A stretch of DNA of 64,000 nt, taken from positions 496,001-560,000 of the forward strand of contig NC_018178.1 in NCBI RefSeq assembly GCF_000279145.1, in the 5' to 3' direction. Below the pieces are notes generated by a model. The model had not been told where the DNA came from. It saw only the letters and a list, made by a program, of their open reading frames with translations, and made no database searches. Shown here piece after piece: positions 39,801 through 48,881 of the stretch (positions are counted from its first letter, which is position 1; each line of letters starts with the position of its first letter). Position numbers and translations under genes: made by a program. This stretch comes from Melioribacter roseus P3M-2 (GTDB taxonomy: Bacteria; Bacteroidota; Ignavibacteria; Ignavibacteriales; Melioribacteraceae).

Positions 39801-40117
39801 CCGATTATTTCCGCAAAGCTGGCTTGGGCCCTTTGGTCGGGACTCGCACATGGGGCGGATTGATCGGAATTACAGGCGCGCCCAGACTGATTGACGGCGG
39901 AATTGTAACCGTTCCTACTTTCAGGATGTACGACCCCGACGGCAAATGGTTCAGAGAAGGTCACGGCGTCGACCCGGACTACGAAGTTATTGACGATCCG
40001 GCATTACTGTCGAAAGGGATCGACCCTCAAATCGATAAAGCTATCGAAGTGATTACGGATTTAATAAAGAAAAATCCCGCGCAATTCCCTAAACAACCGC
40101 CGTACGAAAAAAGATAA
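36866..40117 (+). CDS. Tricorn-like S41 serine protease, exported
   Basis: A 1083-residue tricorn homologue. A signal peptide (MKKITLTLFLMCVFSMAAQAQ) is followed by two beta-propellers with repeated FSPDGK, WSPDSK and WYPDGK blade motifs (about 25-560), a Lys/Asp-rich linker (about 545-580), then the C1 helical, PDZ (about 760-860) and catalytic C2 domains. S973 in GWSGSGGD is the likely nucleophile, with RTWGG after it. Archaeal tricorn trims peptides from the proteasome in the cytoplasm; this one is exported, as in other Bacteroidota, and probably digests peptides in the periplasm. Confidence 0.93.
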   Translation: MKKITLTLFLMCVFSMAAQAQVDARMFQNPDVSETQIVFSYGDDLWVVDKNGGIAHKLTSPKGMEMFPRFSPDGKSIAFIANYFGNIDIFIIPATGGTPERITNHGYTDRLIDWYPDGKNLIFASMMNSGRERFNQFFKVSKEGGLPEQLPIPYGEMASVSPDGKKIAYTPRTRAFRTWKRYRGGMNADIWIFDLEKKTAELIIEGDSNDEFPMWRGDKIYFLSDRGSEKRFNIWQYDIPTKALKQITKFKDFDIHFPALGKDEIVFEAGGAIYLLNLNDESTREIKIKVVTDNITLLPKEENVSKYLSNGDISPDGNRVLLEARGEIFSAPVKEGVTYNLSNSSASAERYPAWSPNGKYAAYWSDINGEYNLTIYDFENPGKTKILTDFVDGYRYNIYWSPDSKKLAFIDKAMQIHIYDMKKNKTVKVDKCNYLYQGGLDNFKVNWSPDSKWLAYAKDMTNRSSALFLFNLDNEKSQQLTSGFYSDFNPVFDPEGKYLFFMTNRELNPLYSDLDNTWIYSNTTKLAVATLSKDTKSLMAAKNDTTAIKKEETDKKDKEKDDKKKDDKKDEKSKDVKIDLADFENRVELLPVEAGNFAGIAAVKGKLIFHRFPNTGSSSKNKPLKYLDLESMKEKDIVDDADAFKVSADGNKILVVKDRAVYVIDAKENQKLSDRVSTDNLVMNITPKEEWKQIFNDVWRFERDFFYDPNMHGVDWKKMKERYGKLIDNCITRGDVNYVIGELISELNASHTYRGGGDIDYPESKDVGYLGIDWTVDNGRFKIKKIIEGAPWDAETRSPLSQPALNVKAGDYILAVNGVELDTKKAPWEAFTGLANKTVELTVNDKPTFEGARKIYVKTLSAENRLRHLAWIESNRKYVDQKTNGKVGYIYVPNTGIEGQTELVRQFMAQFDKDGLIIDERFNSGGQIPDRFIELLNRKPLAFWAVRDGKNWKWPPIAHFGPKVMLINGWSGSGGDAFPDYFRKAGLGPLVGTRTWGGLIGITGAPRLIDGGIVTVPTFRMYDPDGKWFREGHGVDPDYEVIDDPALLSKGIDPQIDKAIEVITDLIKKNPAQFPKQPPYEKR

Positions 40118-40120
40118 TTT

Positions 40121-40151
40121 AAAAAGGGCTGCTTAACCGGCAGCCCTTTTT
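40121..40151. terminator. Bidirectional intrinsic terminator
   Basis: AAAAAGGGCTGC (40121-40132) and GCAGCCCTTTTT (40140-40151) form a perfect 12-bp stem with U-tracts on both strands. It ends the tricorn-like gene and the efflux operon; the stop codon of the RND gene lies in its loop. Confidence 0.93.
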
Positions 40152-43100
40152 CTTAGTTTATTCTTTATTTTTTCGCCCATTCTTTCGAACACAATATAAA
40201 GCACCGGTATTACAATCAAAGTAAGAAGCGTTGTCGTTAACAGGCCTCCGATTACCGCTCTTGCCAACGGAGACCAGGTCTCGGCGCCGGAACCAAGTTC
40301 GATTGCGAGAGGAACCATTCCCAATATGGTTGTCATAGCAGTCATCAATACGGGACGCATTCTTGTTTTGCCCGCTTCTTCAACAGCTTCAAATAATTCC
40401 AATCCCTCCTTTCGCAACTGATTTATGTAATCCACCAATACAATTCCGTTATTGACCGCAATACCTACAAGCATAACAATTCCCACCAATGCCATAACGC
40501 TTAATGTCGTCCCTGTAATTGCCAGAAAAAGTATGACTCCTATAATCGACAACGGCACGGTAAACATAATAATTAACGGATCCACGAAAGATTCGAATAA
40601 AGACGCCATAATCATATATACGAGTAAAATTGCCGCAATAAATGCGAGTCCCAAATAAAAGAACGCTTCCTGCTGGTCTTCGGCCGTACCGCCGATAATA
40701 ACCTGATATTCCGACGGGATAGGAGTGCGCTGAATAATATCGTTAATTTTAGCTACTGCCGTAGAAAGATCGATGCCGGAGAGAGCGCATCCCACAGAGA
40801 CGAATCTGCTTTGATTTTCCCTGAATATTGTAGGAGTCGATTCTTCTTCGGTAATTTCCGCCACGTCTTTTAATTTGATTCTGCCGCCGGTCGGTAGGAC
40901 TATTTCCATATTCTCAAGAGCGTCCTTCTTTTTGCGATATTTCTTGTCGTATTGAACGTAGATATCGTATTCGTCGCCTTTTTCGCGGTATATTGCAGCT
41001 ACTCTTCCTTGAATAGCCGTCGATATATTGCCTGCGACCATCAGATTTGTCAATCCGAAATCATTCAGAATTTCTTTGTTCAAATGAACCTGCAGTTCGG
41101 GCGTGGTCTCTTTTGTATTCAAAGCGATATCTACAAGTCCTTCAATTTTTTCCATTTCAGATTTTATCTGATTTGCAATTGCTTTTGCGCCGTCAATATC
41201 GAACCCGATTATTTTCACTTCGATGTCTTTTTCGGTAGTAAAAGATCCGCCCTGTTGGAAAGCATAAGTTATGCCCGGAATTTCGTCGAATTTTTCTCTC
41301 AATTTGTCCTCGATTTCGAATTGGGATATCTTTCTTTCTTCGACGGGTTTTAATCTCACAAAGAGTTCAATCGTACTGGCGGTAGTGCCGAAAGCCCCGA
41401 TGCCTTCGCGGGTTCCGAAAAAGAGCGATACGGATTCCAGATCTTTCGGGGCAACGGTTTCTTTAATTATTTGTTCAATATTGTGCGCATATCTCCTAGT
41501 AATTTCTATTGGGGTTCCGGACGGAGATTCAATCAAAACATTAATCAAAGCTTCATCGCTTCTGGGCAGAAATTCTCCGCCCAACAATCCGGAAATGGAA
41601 AGCGATAAAACAAATAAAAAGGTTACCGCAGCCAAAACGGTTTTCCTATGACTAATCGACCAATGAAGCCACCCTTTATATTTCGCCGACAATTTTTCCA
41701 GCATTACGCCTACTTTATCTTTCCAGCGGCTCCATTTACCTTTTGGAGAGGAATCAATCTTTACCTTTAATAATTGAGAGGACATTAACGGAACCAGCGT
41801 TAATGCCACAAGCAGAGAGACCACCAAACTGAACGTAATTGTCAGAACCATATCCTTAAACAGTTGCCCGGTAATATTCGGAACGAACAGGACGGGAAGA
41901 AAGACGCTTATGGTAGTAAGAGTTGAGGCTGTGATTGCAATGCCTACTTCTTTAGCGCCGAGTTCCGCGGAGGTTTCGGCGTCTTTGCCCAATTCTCTGT
42001 GACGGTAAATATTCTCCAGCACCACAATTGAATTATCCACGAGCATTCCCACAGCCAGAGCCAGTCCCGCCATCGAAATGATATTCAATGTCAGGTCGGC
42101 TGCATACATAACGGCAAATGTGGTTATAATCGACATGGGTATCGATATTCCCATTATTATGCTGCCGCGCAAGTTTCTCAGAAAGAAATAGATTACAATA
42201 AACGCCATTATGAAGGCAATAAAAGCTGTATTTCTGAGATTGTTGACCGCCCTCAAAATAAAATCCGACTGGTCCCACAAGACCGTAAATTTTGTTTCCT
42301 GAGGGAGGCGTTTCGTAATTTCGGGCAATGCTTCCGCAATTCGTCGGCTTGTGAGAACCGTATTTGCGTCGGATTGTTTATAAATCATAACCATAACGCC
42401 TTCGGTATAGTCCGAACGCACTTCCGTGGCGTTTTCTTTATAGCCGTCAATAACGTTCGCAACGTCTTTTACATAAACCGGCGTTCCGTTTTTGTACGTT
42501 ATTATTGTATTTTTTATCTGATCGATCGAAGTGTATTCGCTGAATACTCTCAAGTTATAACTTTTATTTTCCGTTTCAATATTTCCCGCAGGCTGCAAAC
42601 CGCTGCTCGTTTGAATCGCCATTAAAACTTCATTCGGCGATAAATTGTATGCCGATAAATTAACCGGATTCATATTGACATTAATCTGCCTGCGCAGACC
42701 TCCCTGAGTAACGACGGACGCCACGCCTTCCACTCTTTCGAGCAACGGCTCTATTACATCTTCAGAAAGTCTTCGGAGTTCTGCCGGACCGAGATAAGGC
42801 GAACTGATATTTATAAAACTTACCGGCATCATCGAAGGATCGAAAACAAAAACGAGAGGTTCTTCCGCATCGTCGGGCAAATATTCTCTTATATAATCGA
42901 GATTCTTCCTGATGTCGTTTTCCGCTTTATCCATATCCGTACCGTACTTGAACTCGAGAGTTACTATGGAAGAGCCCTTGAAGGATTGCGAGCTGACTTT
43001 CTCTATATTTTTAACGGAAGAAACAGTCTCTTCGATAGGACGGGTAATTAAATTTTCTATATCTTCCGGACCCACGCCCGGATAGTTGGTAATTACGCCT

Positions 43101-43234
43101 GCTATCGGGAAAGTAATATTGGGAAAGAAATCGATTTTCAACTGAGAAAACGAGAAAAAACTGAAACCGATAATTACGCTGTAGATCATTACGAGCGTAA
43201 CTTTCCTTTTAAGTGAAAATTTTGTCAACGTCAT
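40133..43234 (-). CDS. RND-family efflux pump permease (AcrB/MdtB-like)
   Basis: The inner-membrane proton-driven pump subunit, 1033 residues. It has the standard 12-helix, two-large-loop plan. Visible family motifs include GPEDIENLITRPIEE near the N-terminus, the helix-4 segment GLALAVGMLVDNSIVVLENIYRH with the proton-relay aspartate, and the second-half repeat GIVMLVGIAVNNGIVLVDYINQLR. It is full length. It works with the adaptor and TolC proteins encoded just upstream. The sequence is nearer the hydrophobe/multidrug exporter branch than the heavy-metal CusA branch, since CusA methionines are not apparent. Confidence 0.95.
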   Translation of the reverse strand: MTLTKFSLKRKVTLVMIYSVIIGFSFFSFSQLKIDFFPNITFPIAGVITNYPGVGPEDIENLITRPIEETVSSVKNIEKVSSQSFKGSSIVTLEFKYGTDMDKAENDIRKNLDYIREYLPDDAEEPLVFVFDPSMMPVSFINISSPYLGPAELRRLSEDVIEPLLERVEGVASVVTQGGLRRQINVNMNPVNLSAYNLSPNEVLMAIQTSSGLQPAGNIETENKSYNLRVFSEYTSIDQIKNTIITYKNGTPVYVKDVANVIDGYKENATEVRSDYTEGVMVMIYKQSDANTVLTSRRIAEALPEITKRLPQETKFTVLWDQSDFILRAVNNLRNTAFIAFIMAFIVIYFFLRNLRGSIIMGISIPMSIITTFAVMYAADLTLNIISMAGLALAVGMLVDNSIVVLENIYRHRELGKDAETSAELGAKEVGIAITASTLTTISVFLPVLFVPNITGQLFKDMVLTITFSLVVSLLVALTLVPLMSSQLLKVKIDSSPKGKWSRWKDKVGVMLEKLSAKYKGWLHWSISHRKTVLAAVTFLFVLSLSISGLLGGEFLPRSDEALINVLIESPSGTPIEITRRYAHNIEQIIKETVAPKDLESVSLFFGTREGIGAFGTTASTIELFVRLKPVEERKISQFEIEDKLREKFDEIPGITYAFQQGGSFTTEKDIEVKIIGFDIDGAKAIANQIKSEMEKIEGLVDIALNTKETTPELQVHLNKEILNDFGLTNLMVAGNISTAIQGRVAAIYREKGDEYDIYVQYDKKYRKKKDALENMEIVLPTGGRIKLKDVAEITEEESTPTIFRENQSRFVSVGCALSGIDLSTAVAKINDIIQRTPIPSEYQVIIGGTAEDQQEAFFYLGLAFIAAILLVYMIMASLFESFVDPLIIMFTVPLSIIGVILFLAITGTTLSVMALVGIVMLVGIAVNNGIVLVDYINQLRKEGLELFEAVEEAGKTRMRPVLMTAMTTILGMVPLAIELGSGAETWSPLARAVIGGLLTTTLLTLIVIPVLYIVFERMGEKIKNKLRKRAAG

Positions 43235-43243
43235 TTGAAGTCC

Positions 43244-44350
43244 TTATTTAATTACATTAACTTTTTGACCGTCTTTAACAATATTCTGCCCTACAACAAT
43301 TATCGTATCCCCTACGGACAATCCTTCCGTTATTTCGGCTCTGCCCGATTCTTCAATTCCTTTCGTAACTTCTTTTAATTTTGCCATTCCGTTTTCCACA
43401 ATAAAGACAAAATACTTCTTTACAGTATTTTGCAAACCCGTTTCAAGGTTGGTTTGAACGATTGTCTGAGGCAACAAAGCGGACTGCGGTACGGTTATAG
43501 CATTCTCTTTCTTTTCGACCTCGATATTGATTTCGGCAAACATTCCCGATTTTATTTCTCCTGAGCCGTTGTTCAGTTCCACCTCTACTTCGATATTTTT
43601 GGACAATTTATCCAGCGCATAATCGATACTCGTAACTTTCCCCTGGTATACTTTATCGGCAAGGACGGGGACGGAGATCAATACAGGTTGACCTAATTTA
43701 ACCCGATATATATCGCTGCCCGTTACGAATACTTTCGATTTCATTTTATCTGGACCTATAACTCTTGCCAATTGTTGTCCTGCGCCTACCATCTGGTTTC
43801 TTTCTACATATACAGAAGCGACTATGCCGTCGACAGGCGATTTTATATAACAAAATTGCAATTGTTCTTCGGCAAGTTTTGCTTGCGCTTCGGCTTGTTC
43901 CAGCATTAGTTTGGAGTTCTTATAGGTCGTTTTAATCTGGTCGTATTGTTGAGACGAAATTGCGTTTTCTTCATAGAGTTTATTTTGTCGTTCAAATTCC
44001 TTCTCGGTTAATTCAAGTTGGGCTTTTGCCGAATTCAGTGCGGCCATTGCGGCATTATAATTTTGTTTATGAATATTGTCGTTCAGTCTAATCAGCAAGT
44101 CGCCCTTTCTAACCTTCTGTCCGGGTTTTACGATAATCTCTTCGACGGTTTCGTTCACTTTACTTATCAAAACGGCGTCGTCTTTTGATTCGAGAGTGCC
44201 GGTAACTTTTATATAACTCGATATCGATGACGGCTTTGCAATATAGACTTTCACCGGAACGGTTTTTTCTTCTGCAATTTGTTCATCCTGAGTGCAACTT
44301 ACTCCGGCGAACAATATAATTGCAGTAAATAATAATGATAGATATTTCAT
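43244..44350 (-). CDS. RND efflux periplasmic adaptor (membrane fusion protein), lipoprotein
   Basis: A 368-residue adaptor. The signal MKYLSLLFTAIILFAGVSC ends in a lipobox with C19. The lipoyl/barrel-sandwich halves (VKVTGTLESKDDAVLISKVNETVEEIIVKPGQKVRKGDLLIRL, and later SPVDGIVASVYVERNQMVGAGQQL) flank a helical hairpin (about 95-165), followed by the beta-barrel and membrane-proximal domains. It links the RND pump to the TolC channel. It lies 9 bp upstream of the RND gene and 17 bp after the TolC gene. Confidence 0.94.
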   Translation of the reverse strand: MKYLSLLFTAIILFAGVSCTQDEQIAEEKTVPVKVYIAKPSSISSYIKVTGTLESKDDAVLISKVNETVEEIIVKPGQKVRKGDLLIRLNDNIHKQNYNAAMAALNSAKAQLELTEKEFERQNKLYEENAISSQQYDQIKTTYKNSKLMLEQAEAQAKLAEEQLQFCYIKSPVDGIVASVYVERNQMVGAGQQLARVIGPDKMKSKVFVTGSDIYRVKLGQPVLISVPVLADKVYQGKVTSIDYALDKLSKNIEVEVELNNGSGEIKSGMFAEINIEVEKKENAITVPQSALLPQTIVQTNLETGLQNTVKKYFVFIVENGMAKLKEVTKGIEESGRAEITEGLSVGDTIIVVGQNIVKDGQKVNVIK

Positions 44351-44367
44351 TTCATCTCCGAACTAAT

Positions 44368-45714
44368 TTAGTTTAATATCTTGGTAAGAATTCCGGTCGA
44401 TTTCAAAATCGACATTTGACTCATATTATACTTGTAAATGCCTTCGAGATATTCAGTTTTACTCTTGCTGTAGAGCAATTGAGCGTTCAATACGTCGAGT
44501 TGGTTGGACATACCTTGCGAATAAAGCAGCCTTGCAATACGCAGCGATTCACGGGCGTGTTCCAATGCGTCTTGAAGATTTTTCAGATTTTTTTCCGATT
44601 CTAAAAAATTATAATAGCTCTGCTCCACGTCCAATTCTACGGCGTACTCGGTCTGCTTTTTCATAATTTCAATTTTATCTGAATTTATCTTTGCAATCTG
44701 CCAGTCGATTATTCGCCTGCCTCCTTCGAAAAGCGGGACGTCTACTGTCAGCACAATCGACTTGGAACGGATATAATCTCTCCATTGAACTTTCGAGTTT
44801 TCCAATGGCGCGGCGTGATCGACGCTGGCCGCAAGAGATACGACAGGACTGAATTTACTCAAAGCAAGCTTTTCTCCCGTCGAACTCACATCGGACTGAT
44901 AATTTACGATTTTCAGTTCGGTACGATTTTCATTAGACAGCGATTTCAAATTTTCGAGCGAAATATCCTCCAATTCACCCAAAACATTTTTAATTTCGAG
45001 AGTGTCGCTGATTACCAGTGAATCACCGAGCGAGATATTCAAAAGACTTTTCAGGCGTTGTTTGGAAAGTTTGTAATTGGTAGTTGCAGATTCCAGCGCG
45101 GGCAATGTCGAAGAATACTGGGAACGGGCTCTTTGCAAATCAAGTTCGGTTGCGGCGCCGGCATTATAAAATTTCTTTACCTGTTCCAGATTTTCGTAAG
45201 CAACTTTAACCGCCTCTTGCGCGGTATTAATCAGTTCTTTAGCGAGTACAATAGAATAATATGTAGCCACTGCGTCATAAACAACCGATTCTTCTTTTCC
45301 CTTCAGCTCTTCTTTCAAGGACTTCCTGAGTGTTTTTTGCAAGTCGTAATTAAACCATCTGGCTCCCCCCGTAAACAATGGCAGCGAAGCGACAATCGAA
45401 TGTTGAAAATTGTAAGGCGTGCCTACCGTGAATCTTTGCCCCATAAAGACAAAGACAGGCAATTCGACGTTGCGCTGAAATATTCCCTGATAGTTCAACG
45501 AAGGCAGAAAGTTCGATAACGATTTCCATGTTTCCAGTTTCTGGATATTATAGTCGAGTCTTTTGCTACGAAGTTCCAAACTGTTTTCTTTTGTAATTTC
45601 GACTACATCTTTCCAGCTCAAATAGACGATATTTTTCTCGCCCTGCGCTAATAAAACGTCAGCCGATAAAAAGCTCAGCATTAATCCTACGACAAGGCAT
45701 ATTGCTCTTTTCAT
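44368..45714 (-). CDS. TolC-family outer-membrane efflux channel
   Basis: A 448-residue outer-membrane factor with a signal peptide (to about residue 23, LLAQ) and two long helix-coil repeats typical of the family (AVKVAYENLEQVKKFYNAGAATELDLQRARSQYSSTLP and LEHARESLRIARLLYSQGMSNQLDVLNAQLLYSKSKTEYL, each spread over its repeat). It forms the exit duct for the RND pump. It is the first pump gene, and the putative TetR operator at 45788-45805 lies 74 bp upstream of its ATG. Confidence 0.93.
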   Translation of the reverse strand: MKRAICLVVGLMLSFLSADVLLAQGEKNIVYLSWKDVVEITKENSLELRSKRLDYNIQKLETWKSLSNFLPSLNYQGIFQRNVELPVFVFMGQRFTVGTPYNFQHSIVASLPLFTGGARWFNYDLQKTLRKSLKEELKGKEESVVYDAVATYYSIVLAKELINTAQEAVKVAYENLEQVKKFYNAGAATELDLQRARSQYSSTLPALESATTNYKLSKQRLKSLLNISLGDSLVISDTLEIKNVLGELEDISLENLKSLSNENRTELKIVNYQSDVSSTGEKLALSKFSPVVSLAASVDHAAPLENSKVQWRDYIRSKSIVLTVDVPLFEGGRRIIDWQIAKINSDKIEIMKKQTEYAVELDVEQSYYNFLESEKNLKNLQDALEHARESLRIARLLYSQGMSNQLDVLNAQLLYSKSKTEYLEGIYKYNMSQMSILKSTGILTKILN

Positions 45715-45787
45715 TCATTTCTCCCGTTTAATAGGAAATTTAAATTCGCAAAAATTAGACGAATCACAATATGAATAGTTCGCATAA

Positions 45788-45805
45788 ATTGACCAAACGG
45801 TCAAT
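45788..45805. promoter_or_regulatory. TetR-type operator upstream of the TolC-adaptor-RND genes
   Basis: ATTGACC-AAAC-GGTCAAT, a perfect 7-bp inverted repeat with a 4-base spacer, in the 133-bp gap between the TonB receptor stop and the TolC start. The TTGACC/GGTCAA form is common among TetR-family repressor sites. Two TetR genes are nearby. Confidence 0.78.
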
Positions 45806-45847
45806 CAAAAATATCCACTCATTTAATAAATTTCAAGTAATGTTCAG

Positions 45848-48139
45848 TTAAAATTCATACTCTAAGCCGAATATTGGCAGAAGACCCCATTGCTGAACCG
45901 GTTTCTGCTTTTTTTCATATTGATGCCAGAAATACGACGCTATATTTTTCCGATTGTAAGCGTTCCATACGCTAACATAAAGCGTCATGTTCGAATTTCG
46001 GAAGAAAAATCTTTTATCTATCCTTAAATTCAAGGAATGATAATCCGGAAGTCTCTCCATATTTATTCGCTCCTCGTCCAGTACGCCTCTGTTCAGATTA
46101 GCTGATTTTTCGATATTAAAGGGAGTATACGGCGTCCCTCCGGCATAAATCCATCTCATACTAAACTGCCAATCGTTACCGAGTTTGTAACCTCCTTCGA
46201 TATTAAAAATTATCCGGTTATCGTACACTCTGTTCCTCCAATTTCCTTTAGAATCTCGATATTGAGACAAGGAATATGAGAAACCGGCAATCCCGTAAAA
46301 ATCAGAAGACATCTTTTTCTGAATCGTAATTTCGATTCCTCTTGATCTGGCAACTCCGTTGCTTTTCAGATTTTCATGCCCGTATATATTTCCGTCCCTG
46401 TAATAAAATTCATCGATTAAGAACAAGTCTTTCTGTGAAGGGTCTAACGGCATATTTTCATATTCCTTAAGATAAAATTCCGCGGTTATCTTAGTATCTT
46501 CAGCAATAAGATATTCGACTCCCGCCGTATAATGATATGCTTTCGGGTCATCCAGGCTCTTTGTTTGTTCATTTTGAACCAGCAGTATTTCCGGCAAATT
46601 TTGATAATATATACCCGTAGATAAATTTAATTTTGTTCTATCATTCAAGGCATACGAAAGCTGGAATCGGGGTGATAAATTAAATTTTTGATTGTACTGA
46701 AAATAATCGCCTCGCGCGCCAAAATTTACACTCAAATTACGCAGCAATTTAGTTGTATACTTAAAAAACACACCCAATTTAGTTGTATTCAACTTTCGAG
46801 ATATATTCATTGCCGGTGTGGCGTTTCCGACGGCGTCAATGTATTCCCCGTAAAAATTCTCATATGTATCAAACAAATACTTTAAGTCGGTTCCAAATTC
46901 TATACTCGTATTATCATTAATGTTATAATGATTGACATTTCTCAATTTTACAAACCGATTAAAGGCGATGTTCTTTCTTAACAATTGGTCGGTGCCGGTT
47001 TCGAAAAAAATTTCGTCGAATTTTGCGCCCGTAAAGGAAAAAGACGTCAAGGAATATCCGTTTTTATCCCAAATCGAAAGCCATGTTAATCCTGCTGTTC
47101 CTTCGTAAACATCCTGATTGCCGTAGGTTAACATATCGTTATCAATGGCAGTTTGTTTGTCCGGAGAATTATGGTCGTCGCCGAATATTCCAATAAAGGA
47201 GATCTTATTAGATGCGTTCAGGTCATAAACAATTTTTGTTTGAAAGTCGCCGTACCTCGGGACGACGCTTGTACCCATATCAATAGTTTTTATTAAAAAG
47301 TCCAAGTAGCTTCTTCTTAGAGAAAAGATCCACGATCCTTTGCCGTCGTTCAATGGACCTTCTATAACGCCGCCAAACCCCGACCAATTCAGGTCCAATT
47401 GGGCGTCATATTCTTCCCTGTTACCTTCCCTGAATTTTATATTCAACACCGAAGAGAGACGATCCCCGTAGGAGACATCGAAACCGCCGGCATAGAATGT
47501 GGCGTCTTCTATAAAATCCACATTAAGCAATCCGATCGGGCCGCTAGTAGTGCCGAATGTAGGGAAATGATTTATATTGGGAATTTCAATATTATCCACA
47601 TAGAATGCGTTTTCTGTAGGGCTTCCGCCTCTTACTATCAGCCCGTTGGATTGGTCGTTTACTTTAGCTACGCTCGGCAACGACATCATAATCCTGCTTA
47701 TGTCTCCTGCAGAACCGGGCGCTCTACGAACTTCTTCGTAAGAAAAATTAATTGCGCTTATCGAATGTTCTTCGGTTTCCGTAAAATAGCCTCCGGCAAC
47801 GACTACTTCTTCGGATTCCAAAGCAGCGCTCTCCAATTCTGCCGTAACCGTAATAATTCTGTTGGATTTAACAATAATATCTGTTTTTATAACGGGCTGA
47901 TAGCCGATATATGAAAATTTTATCGAATGCGCACCCACCGGCACATGTTCTATGCGATAGATACCGTCTTCGTCGGTTGCAGCCCCTATATTAGTTCCCA
48001 TAATAATCACATTTGCTCCGATTAACGGTACCTTTGAATTTCTGTCCAATACCGAGCCCGTAATAATCCCGTATCTCTCTTCCTGCGCGCTGACACTTAT
48101 AGTTCTCAGGAACAGCAACAATAAAATAATTTTTTTCAT
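45848..48139 (-). CDS. TonB-dependent receptor with carboxypeptidase-like N-domain
   Basis: A 763-residue outer-membrane receptor: signal peptide (to about residue 18), carboxypeptidase-regulatory-like domain (about 25-110, ITGSVLDRNSKVPLIGANVIIMGTNIGAATDEDGIYRI), plug (about 115-225, PGSAGDISRIMMSLPSVAKVNDQSNGLIVRGGSPTENAFYVDNIE) and barrel. The unusual plug with GGSPTENAFYVDNIEIPNINHF is typical of a Bacteroidota receptor subfamily of unknown ligand. It follows a TetR gene by 12 bp and precedes the efflux genes, all on the minus strand. Confidence 0.92.
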   Translation of the reverse strand: MKKIILLLLFLRTISVSAQEERYGIITGSVLDRNSKVPLIGANVIIMGTNIGAATDEDGIYRIEHVPVGAHSIKFSYIGYQPVIKTDIIVKSNRIITVTAELESAALESEEVVVAGGYFTETEEHSISAINFSYEEVRRAPGSAGDISRIMMSLPSVAKVNDQSNGLIVRGGSPTENAFYVDNIEIPNINHFPTFGTTSGPIGLLNVDFIEDATFYAGGFDVSYGDRLSSVLNIKFREGNREEYDAQLDLNWSGFGGVIEGPLNDGKGSWIFSLRRSYLDFLIKTIDMGTSVVPRYGDFQTKIVYDLNASNKISFIGIFGDDHNSPDKQTAIDNDMLTYGNQDVYEGTAGLTWLSIWDKNGYSLTSFSFTGAKFDEIFFETGTDQLLRKNIAFNRFVKLRNVNHYNINDNTSIEFGTDLKYLFDTYENFYGEYIDAVGNATPAMNISRKLNTTKLGVFFKYTTKLLRNLSVNFGARGDYFQYNQKFNLSPRFQLSYALNDRTKLNLSTGIYYQNLPEILLVQNEQTKSLDDPKAYHYTAGVEYLIAEDTKITAEFYLKEYENMPLDPSQKDLFLIDEFYYRDGNIYGHENLKSNGVARSRGIEITIQKKMSSDFYGIAGFSYSLSQYRDSKGNWRNRVYDNRIIFNIEGGYKLGNDWQFSMRWIYAGGTPYTPFNIEKSANLNRGVLDEERINMERLPDYHSLNLRIDKRFFFRNSNMTLYVSVWNAYNRKNIASYFWHQYEKKQKPVQQWGLLPIFGLEYEF

Positions 48140-48151
48140 ATTGAGCCTCTT

Positions 48152-48736
48152 CTATTTAAGTCTGTTTTTACTGATAAATTTATTTACGAGGGAAATCACG
48201 AACTCTTTTCTGTTTTCTTCAATGTAGTAATCAACACCCGAATAAATTTTCATTAGACCGGGAAACAGAATGACGTTAAATAAAGCGCCAAATAGCTGGG
48301 TAAGCGTGAGTTTAAGCTGTTTGTTCTCTATTCCAGGATAATTGTCTATTATCAATTTGTGAAGTTTTGTAAAAAATAAATTGAGTCTTTTGACAGCCGC
48401 CGATTTGTAGTTATTATTTACAAACGGTTCAAAAAAATGAGCTTTTGTAATATTCGGATAATTCAGAGAGCCGTCGAACCATTCAAGTAATATTTTTGTC
48501 AGCGCCTCCTCCAAAGTTGATTTTGCATTAAATTCCTCAATTGGATCCTTGAAAGCATTGTCGAGAGTTTTATCTAGCGCCAGTTGTATCAGTTTTTTTT
48601 GACTTCCGAAATAATAATTCACCGCCGCCACGTTGACTCCTGCTTTGGCTGCAATTTTCCTTGTCGTTACCTTATTCATGCCCTCCGCTTCAATAACTTC
48701 TATTGTTGAATTAATGATGTTCTCTTTTATATCCAT
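48152..48736 (-). CDS. TetR-family transcriptional regulator (first)
   Basis: A 194-residue repressor. The DNA-binding helix-turn-helix is at about residues 20-48 (VTTRKIAAKAGVNVAAVNYYFGSQKKL). The C-terminal ligand domain is divergent, as usual. I start at ATG 48736 rather than the TTG at 48748. It is the first gene of the strand-wise series TetR, TonB receptor, TolC, adaptor, RND, so it probably regulates itself and the receptor, and perhaps the pump. Confidence 0.92.
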   Translation of the reverse strand: MDIKENIINSTIEVIEAEGMNKVTTRKIAAKAGVNVAAVNYYFGSQKKLIQLALDKTLDNAFKDPIEEFNAKSTLEEALTKILLEWFDGSLNYPNITKAHFFEPFVNNNYKSAAVKRLNLFFTKLHKLIIDNYPGIENKQLKLTLTQLFGALFNVILFPGLMKIYSGVDYYIEENRKEFVISLVNKFISKNRLK

Positions 48737-48857
48737 GGGCTTTTTCAAACTTTTGTTTTAAATAGTTGTTTAAATATAGTCCGGCAGTTAGAAAAAGTCA
48801 AATAAGTTGCATCCATTTTCATATTGTATTCGAGCGGGAAATAGAATATATTTTTGG

Positions 48858-48873
48858 TTGGAATATCGGTCAG
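48858..48873. promoter_or_regulatory. Degenerate copy of the TetR-type operator before the second TetR gene
   Basis: TTGGAATATCGGTCAG matches TTGACCAAACGGTCAA at 10 of 16 positions, with the CGGTCA half-site intact. It lies 8 bp upstream of the ATG of the second TetR gene. This is weak evidence of autoregulation. Confidence 0.35.
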
Positions 48874-48881
48874 TTTAAAAA

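Noticed and set aside
48745-48780. Repeated TTTAAATA elements upstream of the first TetR gene
   Set aside because: They are short, AT-only and imperfectly spaced; too weak to call an operator in DNA of this composition.
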